A DNA stretch of 64,000 bases, taken from NCBI RefSeq assembly GCF_014154935.1, contig NZ_JACEHH010000036.1, positions 1 through 64,000 on the forward strand, given 5' to 3'. The first letter of the stretch is position 1, and every line of letters starts with the position of its first letter. Made by a program: the position numbers and the translations under genes. The notes under the pieces are model-generated. The model searched no databases. It was not told the origin of the DNA and saw only the letters and a program-made list of their open reading frames with translations. This document shows, piece by piece, positions 24,536 to 34,333 of this stretch. The DNA is from Stieleria mannarensis (GTDB taxonomy: Bacteria; Planctomycetota; Planctomycetia; Pirellulales; Pirellulaceae).

Positions 24536-26959
24536 ATGACGCGACACTTGCCGCAACGACGCGATTTTCGCTGGACAGCCATCGCCTGCGCTCTGGCGGC
24601 CGTTCTCGCGCTGTGTTCCATTGCCCACGCCGACCAACGGATCGTGCTCAAGAGCGGGATCGCGTTGGAAGGTCTGTTCGCGGAAATCGCCTCGCTGAAC
24701 GAAAACCCGTTCGATGCGGGCGGCCGAGGGCAACCCAAATCGCGTCCCATCCTGCTGGTCGATGATGGGCTGCGTCGTGTGTACATCCACGAGCGCGGCA
24801 TGGTCGCCGGTCCGCCGCAAGATGTTCGTGGGATCGAACGAACGATCGAATTCAAACAATCCGTTCCGCTGGGCGGCAGCCCGATCCAGGGCATCGGCGA
24901 CATCCTGGGCGTCTCGGATTTCAACGAATACGGACGACGGACGATCACGATCCGCGGCCCGACCGGCGAAGCGATCGACATCGTTCAAGGCATCACGGAA
25001 CTGAACTCGCGCTACGCGAAGGTCGAGGCGCTCAAGGCACGACCGTCGTACGTGTGGGACATGCGGGTCGCGACCAGCACGATCATGTCCGACACGCTGC
25101 AAAACATCTTCCGTCAACGGATCGACCAATCCGATGTCAACGAGCGACTGACCGTCGTCCGTTTCTTCATCGAAGCCGAACGGTTTCGCGCCGCCGAAGA
25201 GGAACTGACGCGGACGATCCGCGCGTTCCCCGAACTAAAAGACATGAAGACCCAGTTGATCGGCATCGTCAATCGACAAGCCAATCAATTGATCGACGAA
25301 GCGGCCCTGCGAGCGAGCGTGGGCCAGGAACAGTATGCCCGCAGCGTCTACCAACGGTTCCCGATGAACGCCGTCGGACGGATCACGCGCGAGAAGGTCA
25401 AAATCGCGGTGGAGAAACTGAGCGAAACCGACCGCCAAGTCAAAGAGCTGGTCGACGCCTTGCGCGCGGACCTGGAGCAACTTCCCGAAGGCCAACGCGA
25501 ATCGCTTCAAAGCGTTTTTTCAGAGATCGAAAAAGGCCTCAGCTCGGCAACCCTGCCCCGGCTGAACGATTACTCACGATTGCGAAAGTCGGACACGGTC
25601 TCGCTGGATGAACGAGTCGCACTGGCGGTGGCCGGTTGGTTGATGGGGCCGGGATCGGGCGAACAGAACCTGGTCGTCGCGACCTCGTTGGTCAAAGTCC
25701 GCGATCTGGTCGCCGAATACCTGGGGCCGGCCGATCTGATCCGACGGCCACAGATCCTGGAAGAGCTGCGCACGATCGAAGGCGCACAGATCGAATACGT
25801 CGCGAGATTGCTGCCACAACTGCTGCCGGTCAAGTCATGGCCCGAGGGATCCGCCGATCCCGACATTCCCGGCCTGTTTTGGATCGGCGGCACCGCCGAC
25901 ACAGACGCCGCCGAGCAGTCGCTGATTGACACTCCCGATTATCTGGTCCAGTTGCCGCCGGAATACGATCCGCTACGCGAGTATCCGTGTTTGGTCGTGC
26001 TGGCACCGCCGGGCGCGCCGCCGGAATTGGAATTGGCATGGTGGGCGGGTGATTTTGACCCGTCGCTGAATGCCCGTATCGGACATGCGACACGAAACGG
26101 TTACATCGTCGTTGCGCCCAAATGGGGACGCGACACCCAGCGGACTTACGAATACACGCCGCGCGAACACCATGCGGTGCTCTCCTCGCTGCGGCATGCG
26201 ATGCGTCGTGCGTCGATCGATGCCGATCGTGTCTTTCTGGCCGGCCACGGTGACGGCGCGACCGCCGCGTGGGATATCGCACTGTCCCATCCGGACCATT
26301 GGGCGGGCATGATCAGCATCAACGGCGAACCGTCCAAGACGATTCAACATTACTTTCCCAATGCGGAACACATTCCGCTGTACTTCGTGATGGGCGAGGC
26401 CTCCGGTCCGAAGCCGCCGCTGATCCGGATGGGCGCCGTCTTGGACGACTACATGAACGTGCGTAACGATGCGACCGTGGTGATGTATCGGGGACGTGCA
26501 CGAGAAGACTTTTATGAAGAGATCCCCAAACTTTTCGAGTGGATGAATGTTGCCACACACGTCCGCAAACCGATGCCCCAGGACATCGATGCCCGCACGA
26601 TGCGCAAAGGCGACCAGTACTTTTGGTGGCTGGAACTGGGACCGCTGAAACCGCTGGTGGAAATCAACCCGGTGCTCTGGGAGCAGGCCGAACGCAAACG
26701 GGCCGGGGTCGTTGATGCGTCGATCGGCGGCGGAAACCAAATCCGGATGGACGGCCCCTGCGACTCCTACATGCTCTGCCTGCGCCCGGACATGGGAATC
26801 GACCTGAACGAGCAAGTCGTCATTCGGCGCTCCCGAGATCGCGTTCCGGACTACTTCCGGTTTGACGGCGAACTGGAAACCATCTTGGAAGACACCCGGC
26901 GCCGCGCCGACCGCAAACGCCCCTTTTGGGCCAGAATCCCCGTGCCCCTGAATGACTAG
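24536..26959 (+). CDS. Secreted protein with inactive-looking esterase/peptidase fold
   Basis: An 807-residue exported protein with a signal peptide (residues 1-31, 'SIAHADQR'). Residues 32-430 are helical repeats with no recognised domain. The C-terminal half looks like an alpha/beta hydrolase of the PHB-depolymerase/prolyl-oligopeptidase type: 'YLVQLPPEYDPLREYPCLVVLAPPG', then 'VFLAGHGDGATAAWDIALSHPDHWAGMISING'. The nucleophile elbow, normally GxSxG, reads G570-H571-G572-D573-G574, so the Ser is replaced by Gly. It may therefore bind rather than cut. ATG 24536 is chosen over the upstream frame start because the signal peptide begins there; a TACAAT box lies 36 bp before. Function unknown. 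Confidence 0.78.
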   Translation: MTRHLPQRRDFRWTAIACALAAVLALCSIAHADQRIVLKSGIALEGLFAEIASLNENPFDAGGRGQPKSRPILLVDDGLRRVYIHERGMVAGPPQDVRGIERTIEFKQSVPLGGSPIQGIGDILGVSDFNEYGRRTITIRGPTGEAIDIVQGITELNSRYAKVEALKARPSYVWDMRVATSTIMSDTLQNIFRQRIDQSDVNERLTVVRFFIEAERFRAAEEELTRTIRAFPELKDMKTQLIGIVNRQANQLIDEAALRASVGQEQYARSVYQRFPMNAVGRITREKVKIAVEKLSETDRQVKELVDALRADLEQLPEGQRESLQSVFSEIEKGLSSATLPRLNDYSRLRKSDTVSLDERVALAVAGWLMGPGSGEQNLVVATSLVKVRDLVAEYLGPADLIRRPQILEELRTIEGAQIEYVARLLPQLLPVKSWPEGSADPDIPGLFWIGGTADTDAAEQSLIDTPDYLVQLPPEYDPLREYPCLVVLAPPGAPPELELAWWAGDFDPSLNARIGHATRNGYIVVAPKWGRDTQRTYEYTPREHHAVLSSLRHAMRRASIDADRVFLAGHGDGATAAWDIALSHPDHWAGMISINGEPSKTIQHYFPNAEHIPLYFVMGEASGPKPPLIRMGAVLDDYMNVRNDATVVMYRGRAREDFYEEIPKLFEWMNVATHVRKPMPQDIDARTMRKGDQYFWWLELGPLKPLVEINPVLWEQAERKRAGVVDASIGGGNQIRMDGPCDSYMLCLRPDMGIDLNEQVVIRRSRDRVPDYFRFDGELETILEDTRRRADRKRPFWARIPVPLND

Positions 26960-26995
26960 CCGTCAACCGTCGCTTCGTTTTCGATTGGGCTGGAC

Positions 26996-27074
26996 AGTCG
27001 CCGTCCTCTCCGAGGTCGGCGCGAAGCAAAGCTTCGCTTTTTCGCGCACGCCGAGTTCGGAGAACACGGCGACC
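26996..27074. repeat. Family C palindrome, copy 1
   Basis: An imperfect 79-bp palindrome: AGTCGCCGTCCTCTCCGAGG opens it, AAGCTTCGCTTTTTCGC is central and CGAGTTCGGAGAACACGGCG closes it. The ends GTCGCCGT/ACGGCGAC are complementary. About 40 bp after a stop codon. Other copies at 32041-32120 and 34334-34413 (inverted). Confidence 0.9.
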
Positions 27075-27122
27075 TTCCGAACGCATCGCAGCACGCATGA
27101 AGTGTCGAGAAGCCCTCATGCA

Positions 27123-27191
27123 CGTAGCTACCTTCGCCAGAAGGTGGTTCACTCGGGGATGCCCCCCACGCTCTGGCGAGCGTAGCTACGA
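27123..27191. repeat. Family B inverted repeat
   Basis: CGTAGCTACCTTCGCCAGAA near the left and CGCTCTGGCGAGCGTAGCTA near the right form an imperfect hairpin; TAGCTAC occurs in both arms. Confidence 0.85.
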
Positions 27192-27656
27192 CGGGGCGGG
27201 CACCCGCGTTCTGTGAATGCGGCCACGCGCCTGTTGGGAGAGTTTTGGAATCCACCGGTTCGGCGTCGTTGTGGTAAGCCACAACGGGGGGAAACTTGGG
27301 CAACCGAATTCGTTAAGGCCCTGATCTGCACCCTGCCACGTCTCTGACGGCAAGACCGATCACTCGCGGACAAAAAACTGGACGAACCTATTCCACGCAC
27401 CGACAATATGGCACTAAATCTGTCGAATTGAGTCTCAGAAAAAAAGGGTGCATCCTTCACCGCGAACCGTTTCCCGGTTGTGGGGCTCCCAGTAGTAGAG
27501 GCATTGCCTTCCACGTCGGCGGTGTGCCCAGCGATAACCACGCTGCGACCACTGCCCCCACCGTCCCATCAGTTGCCCACGTCCAAATTCGGCCCCTCAA
27601 GCGGTCTCCCCGTGACTCGGCGAGCGGCCTGTGCGGCGAACTGATTTCCTTAAAAC

Positions 27657-28406
27657 GTGATTGTCACTTTGTGCAAATCGGCTGAATTCGAATTCCTTTC
27701 CCCACCGGTCGGCGATGTCGACGCGGCGGATGAGGTGGTGACATTAGGTCCCGACGATTTTCAACGGATCGGGATCCAGCCCAAGGAAACTCGGCTCGCG
27801 GTGATCCGACGCGCGGCCAGCCGCGCCGCCGAATCACTGGCCAAACGACAGCTCCATGCCCCCAACACGTTGACCGAACAGCAACTTTCTCGGATCGCCG
27901 TTTCGACGTACCGATTGCTGGACCCGCGTCAGCGAACCGACCAACATTCCCGCGCCCATGTCGGTCGAATTCGCCCGGCGACCTTGTATCGAGCCGGTCG
28001 CGCGGAGTTCGCCGACGGCCCCATTTTGATTCAGTCCTGTGAATCGTCCGAGACGTCGGTCGCAACCCATCACATTGACGAGGTCTGCAACCAACGCACT
28101 CGCACGATCACTCCGCCGCCCCTGGAATGCCCGTTGCCGCCGGCCGAGCAATCGTTGACGCAACCACCGGTTCACGAGAACTTGGTGGGTGCGAATCCGA
28201 GCGGCAAGCCCGCCGACGGCGAGATTCGCGATCACCCCGTCGCATCCCGCGGATGGATCGCGCGGCTGCGACGTCAATGCACCCGCCCGAGTTTGATTGT
28301 GACCATGATCGTGGCCCTGTTGTTGACCGCCGGTGCGGTTTGGAACTGGGGGCACAGTCTGAACGCCTGGCCAGGCAGATCGCTGCCCTCGGCAAGCAGC
28401 CGCTGA
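27657..28406 (+). CDS. Hypothetical single-span membrane protein
   Basis: A 249-residue protein with no family I recognise. Residues 30-100 are helical and charged ('ETRLAVIRRAASRAAESLAKRQLH...LSRIAVSTYRLLDPRQR'), faintly like helical adaptor or J-like segments in planctomycete proteins, but no HPD motif is present. Residues 110-210 are Pro-rich and likely disordered. One membrane span is at about 222-242 ('LIVTMIVALLLTAGAVWNW') near the C-terminus, so the bulk would be cytoplasmic. It starts with GTG 27657. No operon partner is evident. Confidence 0.6.
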   Translation: MIVTLCKSAEFEFLSPPVGDVDAADEVVTLGPDDFQRIGIQPKETRLAVIRRAASRAAESLAKRQLHAPNTLTEQQLSRIAVSTYRLLDPRQRTDQHSRAHVGRIRPATLYRAGRAEFADGPILIQSCESSETSVATHHIDEVCNQRTRTITPPPLECPLPPAEQSLTQPPVHENLVGANPSGKPADGEIRDHPVASRGWIARLRRQCTRPSLIVTMIVALLLTAGAVWNWGHSLNAWPGRSLPSASSR

Positions 28407-28814
28407 CGCAGCAGCCGTTTGCCGCGCGGTACATGCTGTGGATTCCTAGAGACGCAAGTTAAGGCGCGACGTCGTCGAATTCCTGAAGCTCCCCGTTCCA
28501 GAGAGCGTGCGGTATTTAACCTCTCAGATGCAAGGCGTTTACGAGATTCACTCTCCTTAGCAGGAAGCTTGCCTTTAGATGGTGCGTTCGGGCAGGAGGC
28601 CTGGGGGGTACCGTAAAAGCCCACGGATAGCAGCGTGAACCCACGGATGTGATGCGGCCTGAGATCCGCGGGTTCGCCTTAACTTAGCGTGCGTGGTGTG
28701 ATGCCCCGTCGATCAGGCGTCAAGCATTGCGGTCTTTGCAACAGGCTACAATCAGACGCTGACAGACAGACGCAGACAGAAGGCTCGTTTCTTAACTTCT
28801 ACGGACGATGGTGA
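28407..28814. other. 408-bp gap upstream of the MoxR gene
   Basis: Holds a family F repeat (28618-28655) and a TACAAT box at 28747-28752, 63 bp before the moxR-like start, a candidate -10. TTGCGG lies 14 bp upstream of it. Nothing else recognised. Confidence 0.45.
28618..28655. repeat. Family F repeat (CCCACGGATAGCAGCG), copy 1
   Basis: Two CCCACGGAT boxes flank AGCAGCGTGAA. The reverse complement of the same arrangement occurs at 35600-35634, and a looser version (ATCCGTGGGTACGCTCTGCC, then ATCCGTGG) lies at 4624-4652 inside a family A element. Confidence 0.8.
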
Positions 28815-30239
28815 ATGAACGTCGCGACGGCAACGCCCACGGCTACGACTTTAAAAGAGTTGATCGAGAGCGGTTGGAAATCGAAAACGGTCAAGCAAGA
28901 AATCCGCGACAACTTCACGCGAATGCTTGCCGGCGGCGAGGAGTTGTTTCCGGGGATCGTCGGCTATGACGACACCGTGATCCCCGAAATCAATTTGGCC
29001 CTGCTGGCCGGCCACGACATGCTGTTCCTGGGCGAAAAGGGACAAGCTAAAAGCCGCATCATGCGGATGCTGACGCGTTTCTTGGACGAGTGGATTCCCT
29101 ACATCGATCACCCCGACCTGCCCGTTCACGAAGACCCGACCCATCCGGTCACCTCGCTCGGCAAACAGTTGATCCAAACCTTGGATCCCGACCAGATCAA
29201 GATCGCTTGGTGGCATCGTGACCACCGCTATTCCGAACGGTTGTCGCCGGGAACGAAGTTTGCCGACATCATCGGCGAAATCGATCCGGCCAAACTGACC
29301 GGCGGGGTCAGCATGAGCGCCGAAGAGGCGTTGTCGTTCGGGCTGATCCCGCGGATGCACCGCGGCATCTTTGCCATGAACGAATTGCCCGAACTGGATG
29401 ATCTGGTTCAAGTCGGCTTGTTCAACATTCTCGAAGAACGCGACGTCCAGATTCGCGGTTATCCGATCCGATTCGACCTGGACATCATGATCCTGTTTTC
29501 GGCCAACCCGGCGACCTACAACCGCAGCGGCAAGGTGATCCCGCAGCTGAAAGACCGAATCGGAACGATCGTCCAAACGCATTATCCGACCGAGCGGGAC
29601 CAGGGAATCGACATCCTGCGTCAGGAGATCGGGGAGGACTTGGGCGGGGAGTATCCGGTCCAAGTGCCCTACTTTATGTTTCAGTTGATCGAGGAGATCA
29701 CCGAGCAGGCGCGGCGCAGCAAGTTCATCGACCAGGCGTCGGGCGTGTCGGCACGATTCTCGCTCGCCAATTTCCGCACCATGATCGCCTCGGCCCGTCA
29801 ACGCGGCATCCTGCACAACGAACGACCGGCCGTGCCACGGATCAGCGACCTGGGGCATCTTTATTCCAGTTCTCTGGGGAAACTGGAGTTGGATCTGATG
29901 GGGACGCACCAAATGAGCGAACGGCAGGTGCTGGACGCCGTCGTCGCCAAAGCCGTCTCGGTGATCTTCGCTGAATACGTCGAAAAACACGGGCTGGGCG
30001 AAATCGCCGAGATCTTCCGCAGCGGCGTCCGGGTCGAAGTCGGCGACCTGTTGCCCAGCAGCCAGTACGCCGAGCGATTGCAAAGTGTCCCGCCGGCTTG
30101 GGACCTGGCTTTTGAAGTCAACGCCAGTGAAAACGAAGCCGTTCGCGCCAGTTGCGTCGAGTTTGTCTTGGCGGGACTGTATAGCATGGATCGCATCAGC
30201 CGCGCCCAACGTCACGGCAAAATCGAATACGAAATTTAA
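28815..30239 (+). CDS. MoxR/magnesium-chelatase-like AAA+ ATPase
   Basis: A 474-residue AAA+ ATPase. Walker A is 'LGEKGQAKS' (72-80); the Walker B region reads '[11 protein letters not shown]' (184-194) where the usual Asp-Glu is Asn-Glu (N189-E190), and sensor 1 is '[12 protein letters not shown]'. MoxR-type ATPases act as chaperones with von Willebrand factor A proteins, loading cofactors or assembling complexes. The VWA gene follows after 5 bp, as expected for that pairing, and both lack export signals, so they act in the cytoplasm. The long insert at about 95-165 ('[12 protein letters not shown]...') is a trait of the magnesium-chelatase-like subgroup. ATG 28815 begins the protein. Confidence 0.92.
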   Translation: MNVATATPTATTLKELIESGWKSKTVKQEIRDNFTRMLAGGEELFPGIVGYDDTVIPEINLALLAGHDMLFLGEKGQAKSRIMRMLTRFLDEWIPYIDHPDLPVHEDPTHPVTSLGKQLIQTLDPDQIKIAWWHRDHRYSERLSPGTKFADIIGEIDPAKLTGGVSMSAEEALSFGLIPRMHRGIFAMNELPELDDLVQVGLFNILEERDVQIRGYPIRFDLDIMILFSANPATYNRSGKVIPQLKDRIGTIVQTHYPTERDQGIDILRQEIGEDLGGEYPVQVPYFMFQLIEEITEQARRSKFIDQASGVSARFSLANFRTMIASARQRGILHNERPAVPRISDLGHLYSSSLGKLELDLMGTHQMSERQVLDAVVAKAVSVIFAEYVEKHGLGEIAEIFRSGVRVEVGDLLPSSQYAERLQSVPPAWDLAFEVNASENEAVRASCVEFVLAGLYSMDRISRAQRHGKIEYEI

Positions 30240-30244
30240 TTGCA

Positions 30245-31954
30245 ATGAACCAGCAACGCGGCGGCCGAATCGGCGGCATCATCCACGCCTACCAGAAATA
30301 CGACCCGGCCTCGTTCCCACCGCCGAGCGAGCCGCCACCGGACTTGGTCTCGCCCGCCTTCGAACAGGCGTTGATGTACGGCGAGTTCCGTGAATTAAGC
30401 GAAGAGGAACTCGCCCGCGCGGTCCGCCTGGACCCCAGCCAAATTCAAGGGCTAGGCCCGAGCATCGATTTTCTCAAGGCGATGCTGGAAGAACGCAAAC
30501 GAAAGATCCTGGAAACCTACGAATCAAGGTCGGTCCAAAAGAAGGCGCGCAAAGCCTTTCATTCAGCCGCCAAGGACGTGCGGGTTCCCCGAAAACTTGC
30601 CGAAACCTACCGCCAGGCGATCAACCGCGAACAACCCTACCTGCTCGAATCGCTCTGGTATCGTGCCGAAGATCACGGCGGTTCGCTGTCGACCGACCTG
30701 CTGAAAGTCGCCGCACGCATGGGTGACAAACACAACATCGAAGAACTGGCCAGCAAGTACGAGTTCACCGGCAACGAATCGATGTCCGTGCCCAAAGCAC
30801 TGGAGATCAAGGAAGAGCTTGAAAAAATCGACGAGCTGCTCAAACAACTCGAAGAGGCAGCCAAGTCGGCCCAGATCGGGCTGATCGACATGGACATGCT
30901 CGGCGAGTTCGCTCAGCCGGGCGACATGGAACAACTCGAAGAGATGCGGCGGCAGGTCGAAAACCTGATCCGCGAAGAAGCCGAACGCCAAGGGTTGCAG
31001 CGTGATTCGGCCGGACAATTTCGTCTCACGCCCCAGGCCTACAAGCTGTTCCAAGGCCGACTGCTGGAGCGGATCTTCAGCGAACTGGCGCCCTCACGCA
31101 GCGGACGACACCAGGGCCCGGTCGTCGGCGAAGGGGTGGTGGAATTGCAGCAGACCAAACCGTACGAGTTTGGTGATTCGGTCACCAACATGGACATCCC
31201 GCAAACGGTCATCAACGCCCTGCTCCGCCAAGGTGACGAGCGGCCGCTGCGGCTTCGCAGCGACGACATCGAAATCCACAAGACACGCAATCACCCCAAA
31301 TGCGCCACCTGCGTGATCATGGACATGAGCGGCTCGATGCGCTACGACGGCCAGTACATGAACGTCAAACGCATGGCGCTGGCCCTGCAGGGATTGATCC
31401 AATCGGAGTACCCCGGCGATTTCCTGCGTTTCATCGAAATGTACACCTTCGCCAAATTGAGGGCCCCCGGAGAAATCATCAACCTGATGCCCAAACCGGT
31501 GACCATCCACGACCCTTGGGTGCGGCTGAAAGCCGACCTCAGCGATCCCGAGATCAGCGAAGCACAAATCCATCCCCACTTCACCAACATCCAGCGTTCA
31601 CTGCAATTGGCTCGCCAGAATCTGGCCAACTGTGACACCCCCAACCGTCAAATCGTGCTGATCACCGACGGGCTTCCGACCGCGCATTGCGAAGGCGAAT
31701 GGCTGTACATGCTGTACCCCCCGGACCCGCAAACCGAACAAGCCACGATGCGCGAGGCCGCGTTGTGCAGTAAAGATGGCATCACGATCAACATCTTTCT
31801 GGTGCCCAGTTGGTCCCAATCCGAAGAAGACATCCGGTTCGCAAACCGTTTGGCACAATCCACCTCCGGACGCGTGTTCTTCACCAGCGGAAACAACCTG
31901 GATCGATTCGTCCTCTGGGACTACGTCCAAAACAAACGCGAAATCATCGCCTGA
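30245..31954 (+). CDS. VWA-domain protein, MoxR partner
   Basis: A 569-residue cytoplasmic protein. The N-terminal 340 residues are charged and helical, with a predicted coiled coil around 180-245 ('EIKEELEKIDELLKQLEEA'). The C-terminal VWA domain (about 350-560) has an intact MIDAS start 'VIMDMSGSMR' (D360, S362, S364) and 'QIVLITDGLPT', giving a metal-dependent binding face. It is co-transcribed with the MoxR ATPase 5 bp upstream; together they resemble the CobS/CobT, ChlI/ChlD and MoxR/VWA machines. The client is not known. The stop codon abuts a perfect 16-bp inverted repeat. Confidence 0.92.
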   Translation: MNQQRGGRIGGIIHAYQKYDPASFPPPSEPPPDLVSPAFEQALMYGEFRELSEEELARAVRLDPSQIQGLGPSIDFLKAMLEERKRKILETYESRSVQKKARKAFHSAAKDVRVPRKLAETYRQAINREQPYLLESLWYRAEDHGGSLSTDLLKVAARMGDKHNIEELASKYEFTGNESMSVPKALEIKEELEKIDELLKQLEEAAKSAQIGLIDMDMLGEFAQPGDMEQLEEMRRQVENLIREEAERQGLQRDSAGQFRLTPQAYKLFQGRLLERIFSELAPSRSGRHQGPVVGEGVVELQQTKPYEFGDSVTNMDIPQTVINALLRQGDERPLRLRSDDIEIHKTRNHPKCATCVIMDMSGSMRYDGQYMNVKRMALALQGLIQSEYPGDFLRFIEMYTFAKLRAPGEIINLMPKPVTIHDPWVRLKADLSDPEISEAQIHPHFTNIQRSLQLARQNLANCDTPNRQIVLITDGLPTAHCEGEWLYMLYPPDPQTEQATMREAALCSKDGITINIFLVPSWSQSEEDIRFANRLAQSTSGRVFFTSGNNLDRFVLWDYVQNKREIIA

Positions 31955-32038
31955 TGCTAGGTGCGACGCGTGAGCCAGTGGTCCGCGCTGGCGGTACTGT
32001 TGACTGACGGGCCGCTCGCCGACGCGTCGCACCTAGCA
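31955..32038. repeat. Perfect 16-bp inverted repeat next to the VWA stop
   Basis: TGCTAGGTGCGACGCG (31955-31970) begins on the base after the stop codon and is repeated in reverse complement at 32023-32038, enclosing 52 bp. It may be a terminator hairpin or a small non-autonomous insertion; no target duplication was identified. Confidence 0.92.
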
Positions 32039-32040
32039 TA

Positions 32041-32120
32041 GACAGTCGCCGTCCTCTCCGAGGTCGGCGCGGAGCAAAGCTCCGCTTTTTCGAGCACGCC
32101 GAGTTCGGAGAACACGGCGA
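32041..32120. repeat. Family C palindrome, copy 2
   Basis: Almost identical to copy 1 at 26996-27074, including TCGCCGTCCTCTCCGAGGTC and CCGAGTTCGGAGAACACGGC. It follows the 16-bp inverted repeat with 2 bp between them. Confidence 0.92.
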
Positions 32121-32204
32121 CCCTCCAAACGCATCGCCAAAGACGCAAACCAATCTGCGGCAGGGACATCCACCCCCCAATCCCAAATCGCCATCGCCTC
32201 GGGT

Positions 32205-32233
32205 TTGACATTGCCGGTCGCCAAGCAGATTTT
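32205..32233 (+). promoter_or_regulatory. Candidate sigma-70 promoter for the downstream lipoprotein
   Basis: A perfect -35 TTGACA (32205-32210) is followed after 17 bp by GATTTT (32228-32233), a weak -10. It is the best consensus -35 in any intergenic region here and lies about 100 bp before the next gene start at 32332. The near-palindrome GACGTC-GAATT-GACGTC at about 32273-32289 could be an operator. Confidence 0.35.
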
Positions 32234-32331
32234 GTATTGAAAGTTCTGAACTTGCGTTAAAGCCGCTGACGGGACGTCGAATTGACGTCACCGATCACGA
32301 AAAAATTTTGAATTGGACCTGCGAGGCACGG

Positions 32332-34284
32332 ATGCGCTCGGCGAGACACACAGACGACAGCCAGAAACACTCCGCTCATGCTGCATTGCAGGCGGCCGCC
32401 TGCTGGGTGGCCCTCGCGACGACCAGTCTGGCGCTGTCGGGGTGTCGGAGCGGTAATCCGATCCGATCGACCGTCCAAGTGACCGAGGATCCGACGGCCG
32501 TCGTCGCCGATCTGCCGGCTCCGGAGCAGCGTCTGGCCACGTCGTCCACTGGGAAAGAACGGGGATTGGTCAGGGTCGGGCGCGATGCGACGCAGGCGAA
32601 TCTGGCCAGTACCGCGACGAATAAACCGGAGCCGCGTCAGGAAAAACCGGCACCCCGCGCGGTGGCCGCACCCCCAAAGACAGCTCCGCAGACGCAGATG
32701 AGCCTGACCGATGCGTCGAGCGTGACCGGGGCGACCGACGTCGACGTCTCCGCGGCCGGTCTCGTCTCGGCCTCGCTGAGCGACCTGAGCGCGACGCACC
32801 AGTCGAATCGGCCCGGTGATGCCGAAGCGGCAGTCCGCGCGACCCCGGTGGCAAGAACTCAAACACTCGCCGGCGGATCATCCCAGCGGCGACCCACCAC
32901 GCAGCGACAGACGTTCAACCAGACCGAACTTCCCCATGCCTTGACCGTCGCGATTGAACAATCGCTGAACGAACTTCCCGCGTTGCCCGATTCGCGGATG
33001 GTGGCGGGCGACCTGTCTCCGGTGCGACTGGGCACTGGCGCCGACCAACTGGCCCGGCTGGACGACCTGCGGTCCGCACCGCAATCCACGCCTTTGGACC
33101 AAGTTGCCGAAACGTCGATCGAAGACGCTCCCGTCGATGACCTGCCCGTCGATGACCTGCCCGCCAACGACCTGGCGGAAAGCCCAACGGCGGTTGCAGC
33201 GAGCGGTCCCCCAACCAGCACAACCACAGCCGGCAATCCGGTTACCAAAGAGCCGGTTGGCAATGAACCCGTGATCAGCGAAGCGGTCGCCAACCTGCCC
33301 GTGACCGACGACTCGTTGGCCAGCCGGCCTGCGGTCGGCAACCCGGTGCCGCCGCCTCCATCAACCGAACCAGAAACGCCCGCGACCGAGCCGCGACTTG
33401 CCGCCCAAGACGATTTTCAGCAAGCCGCTCAGGACGATCCCGGCGTCGTGATGAATGCCAACCAAGTGCAACCGGCCTCCCACGCCGGCGACGCCGGCGA
33501 ATTGGAAGTCGCCAGCCACCAGCAGGTGGCGGACGAAGAACGGGTTGCCCCGGAGGTCGTGACTCCCGAGGCCATGACGGCCGAGCTGACCGAAGCGGAA
33601 TTGTATCAACAACTCTTGGATCGGATTTCACAAACGCAGGACGGTGAAAGTCCGATTCAACGTGAACGACGGCAGATCGTGATGCGTCACCTGATGGTGT
33701 TGGCCGGCCAGCCGGAAAGTGCCATCGAGTCCATGCAGGGATTGAACCCGACGGAGCAACTGTACCTACAGAATCAGTTGATGGGTCTGTGGACGATGAT
33801 CGATCCCGAAGGCCATCCGTCATCCGGTCGCCGGATCACCGAGGCGTTGCCGAAGTTCCGTGAAGCGACGCGGCACATGGCGACCGCAACCGATTCCCTG
33901 GCCCTGACCTGTTTGGAGTTTTGCACCGAAATCGAATCGTATGGCCAGATCAAGCCATTTGAGGGCAACCGATTCGTCGCCGGACAGCAAGTGATCTTGT
34001 ACTGCGAAATCGAAAACTTTGCCGCCGAAGATCACAGCGGATACTTCCAAACACGCTTGCAAGGAAGTTACGACATCTACAACGCCGACGGGACCAAGGT
34101 CATCAGTCAATTGTTGCCCGTCGACCAACAACGCTCACGCAATCGACTGCGCGACTACTTCGTCGCCTATCAAATGAACCTGCCCAAAGGCCTGCCGCAT
34201 GGGACCTATCGATTGCAGCTGACGATCGAAGACGTCGTGGGTAAAAAGTACGGCCAATCGAGCATCCCGTTTGAGATCCGCTAG
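32332..34284 (+). CDS. Lipoprotein with low-complexity middle and conserved C-terminal domain
   Basis: About 650 residues. A long basic N-terminal region precedes a hydrophobic stretch ending in the lipobox-like 'LALSGC', so it is likely a lipoprotein. The middle (about residues 50-400) is Ala/Pro/Thr/Val/Asp rich with short tandem repeats ('VDDLPVDDLPANDL' and alternating 'NxPV..EPV' units) and is probably disordered. The last 220 residues look folded: helices around 'AELYQQLLDRISQ', then a beta domain ending 'LPHGTYRLQLTIEDVVGKKYGQSSIPFEIR'. I do not recognise the family. ATG 32332 is preferred to TTG 32308. It stands alone. Confidence 0.75.
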   Translation: MRSARHTDDSQKHSAHAALQAAACWVALATTSLALSGCRSGNPIRSTVQVTEDPTAVVADLPAPEQRLATSSTGKERGLVRVGRDATQANLASTATNKPEPRQEKPAPRAVAAPPKTAPQTQMSLTDASSVTGATDVDVSAAGLVSASLSDLSATHQSNRPGDAEAAVRATPVARTQTLAGGSSQRRPTTQRQTFNQTELPHALTVAIEQSLNELPALPDSRMVAGDLSPVRLGTGADQLARLDDLRSAPQSTPLDQVAETSIEDAPVDDLPVDDLPANDLAESPTAVAASGPPTSTTTAGNPVTKEPVGNEPVISEAVANLPVTDDSLASRPAVGNPVPPPPSTEPETPATEPRLAAQDDFQQAAQDDPGVVMNANQVQPASHAGDAGELEVASHQQVADEERVAPEVVTPEAMTAELTEAELYQQLLDRISQTQDGESPIQRERRQIVMRHLMVLAGQPESAIESMQGLNPTEQLYLQNQLMGLWTMIDPEGHPSSGRRITEALPKFREATRHMATATDSLALTCLEFCTEIESYGQIKPFEGNRFVAGQQVILYCEIENFAAEDHSGYFQTRLQGSYDIYNADGTKVISQLLPVDQQRSRNRLRDYFVAYQMNLPKGLPHGTYRLQLTIEDVVGKKYGQSSIPFEIR

Positions 34285-34333
34285 GGCGATTGTCAGTGGG
34301 ATACTGCGCCAAAGTGGCGATGCGCCCCGATTG

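Larger units (their letters stand above)
26960..27656. other. 697-bp intergenic region with two repeat elements
   Basis: Contains a family C palindrome (26996-27074) and a family B palindrome (27123-27191). The remaining 460 bp (27192-27656) shows no gene, tRNA or strong hairpin that I can recognise. Confidence 0.6.

Noticed and set aside
27149-27541. 130-codon minus-strand frame in the 697-bp gap
   Set aside because: Composition is Arg/Ser-rich noise, it runs across a family B repeat and has no ribosome site.
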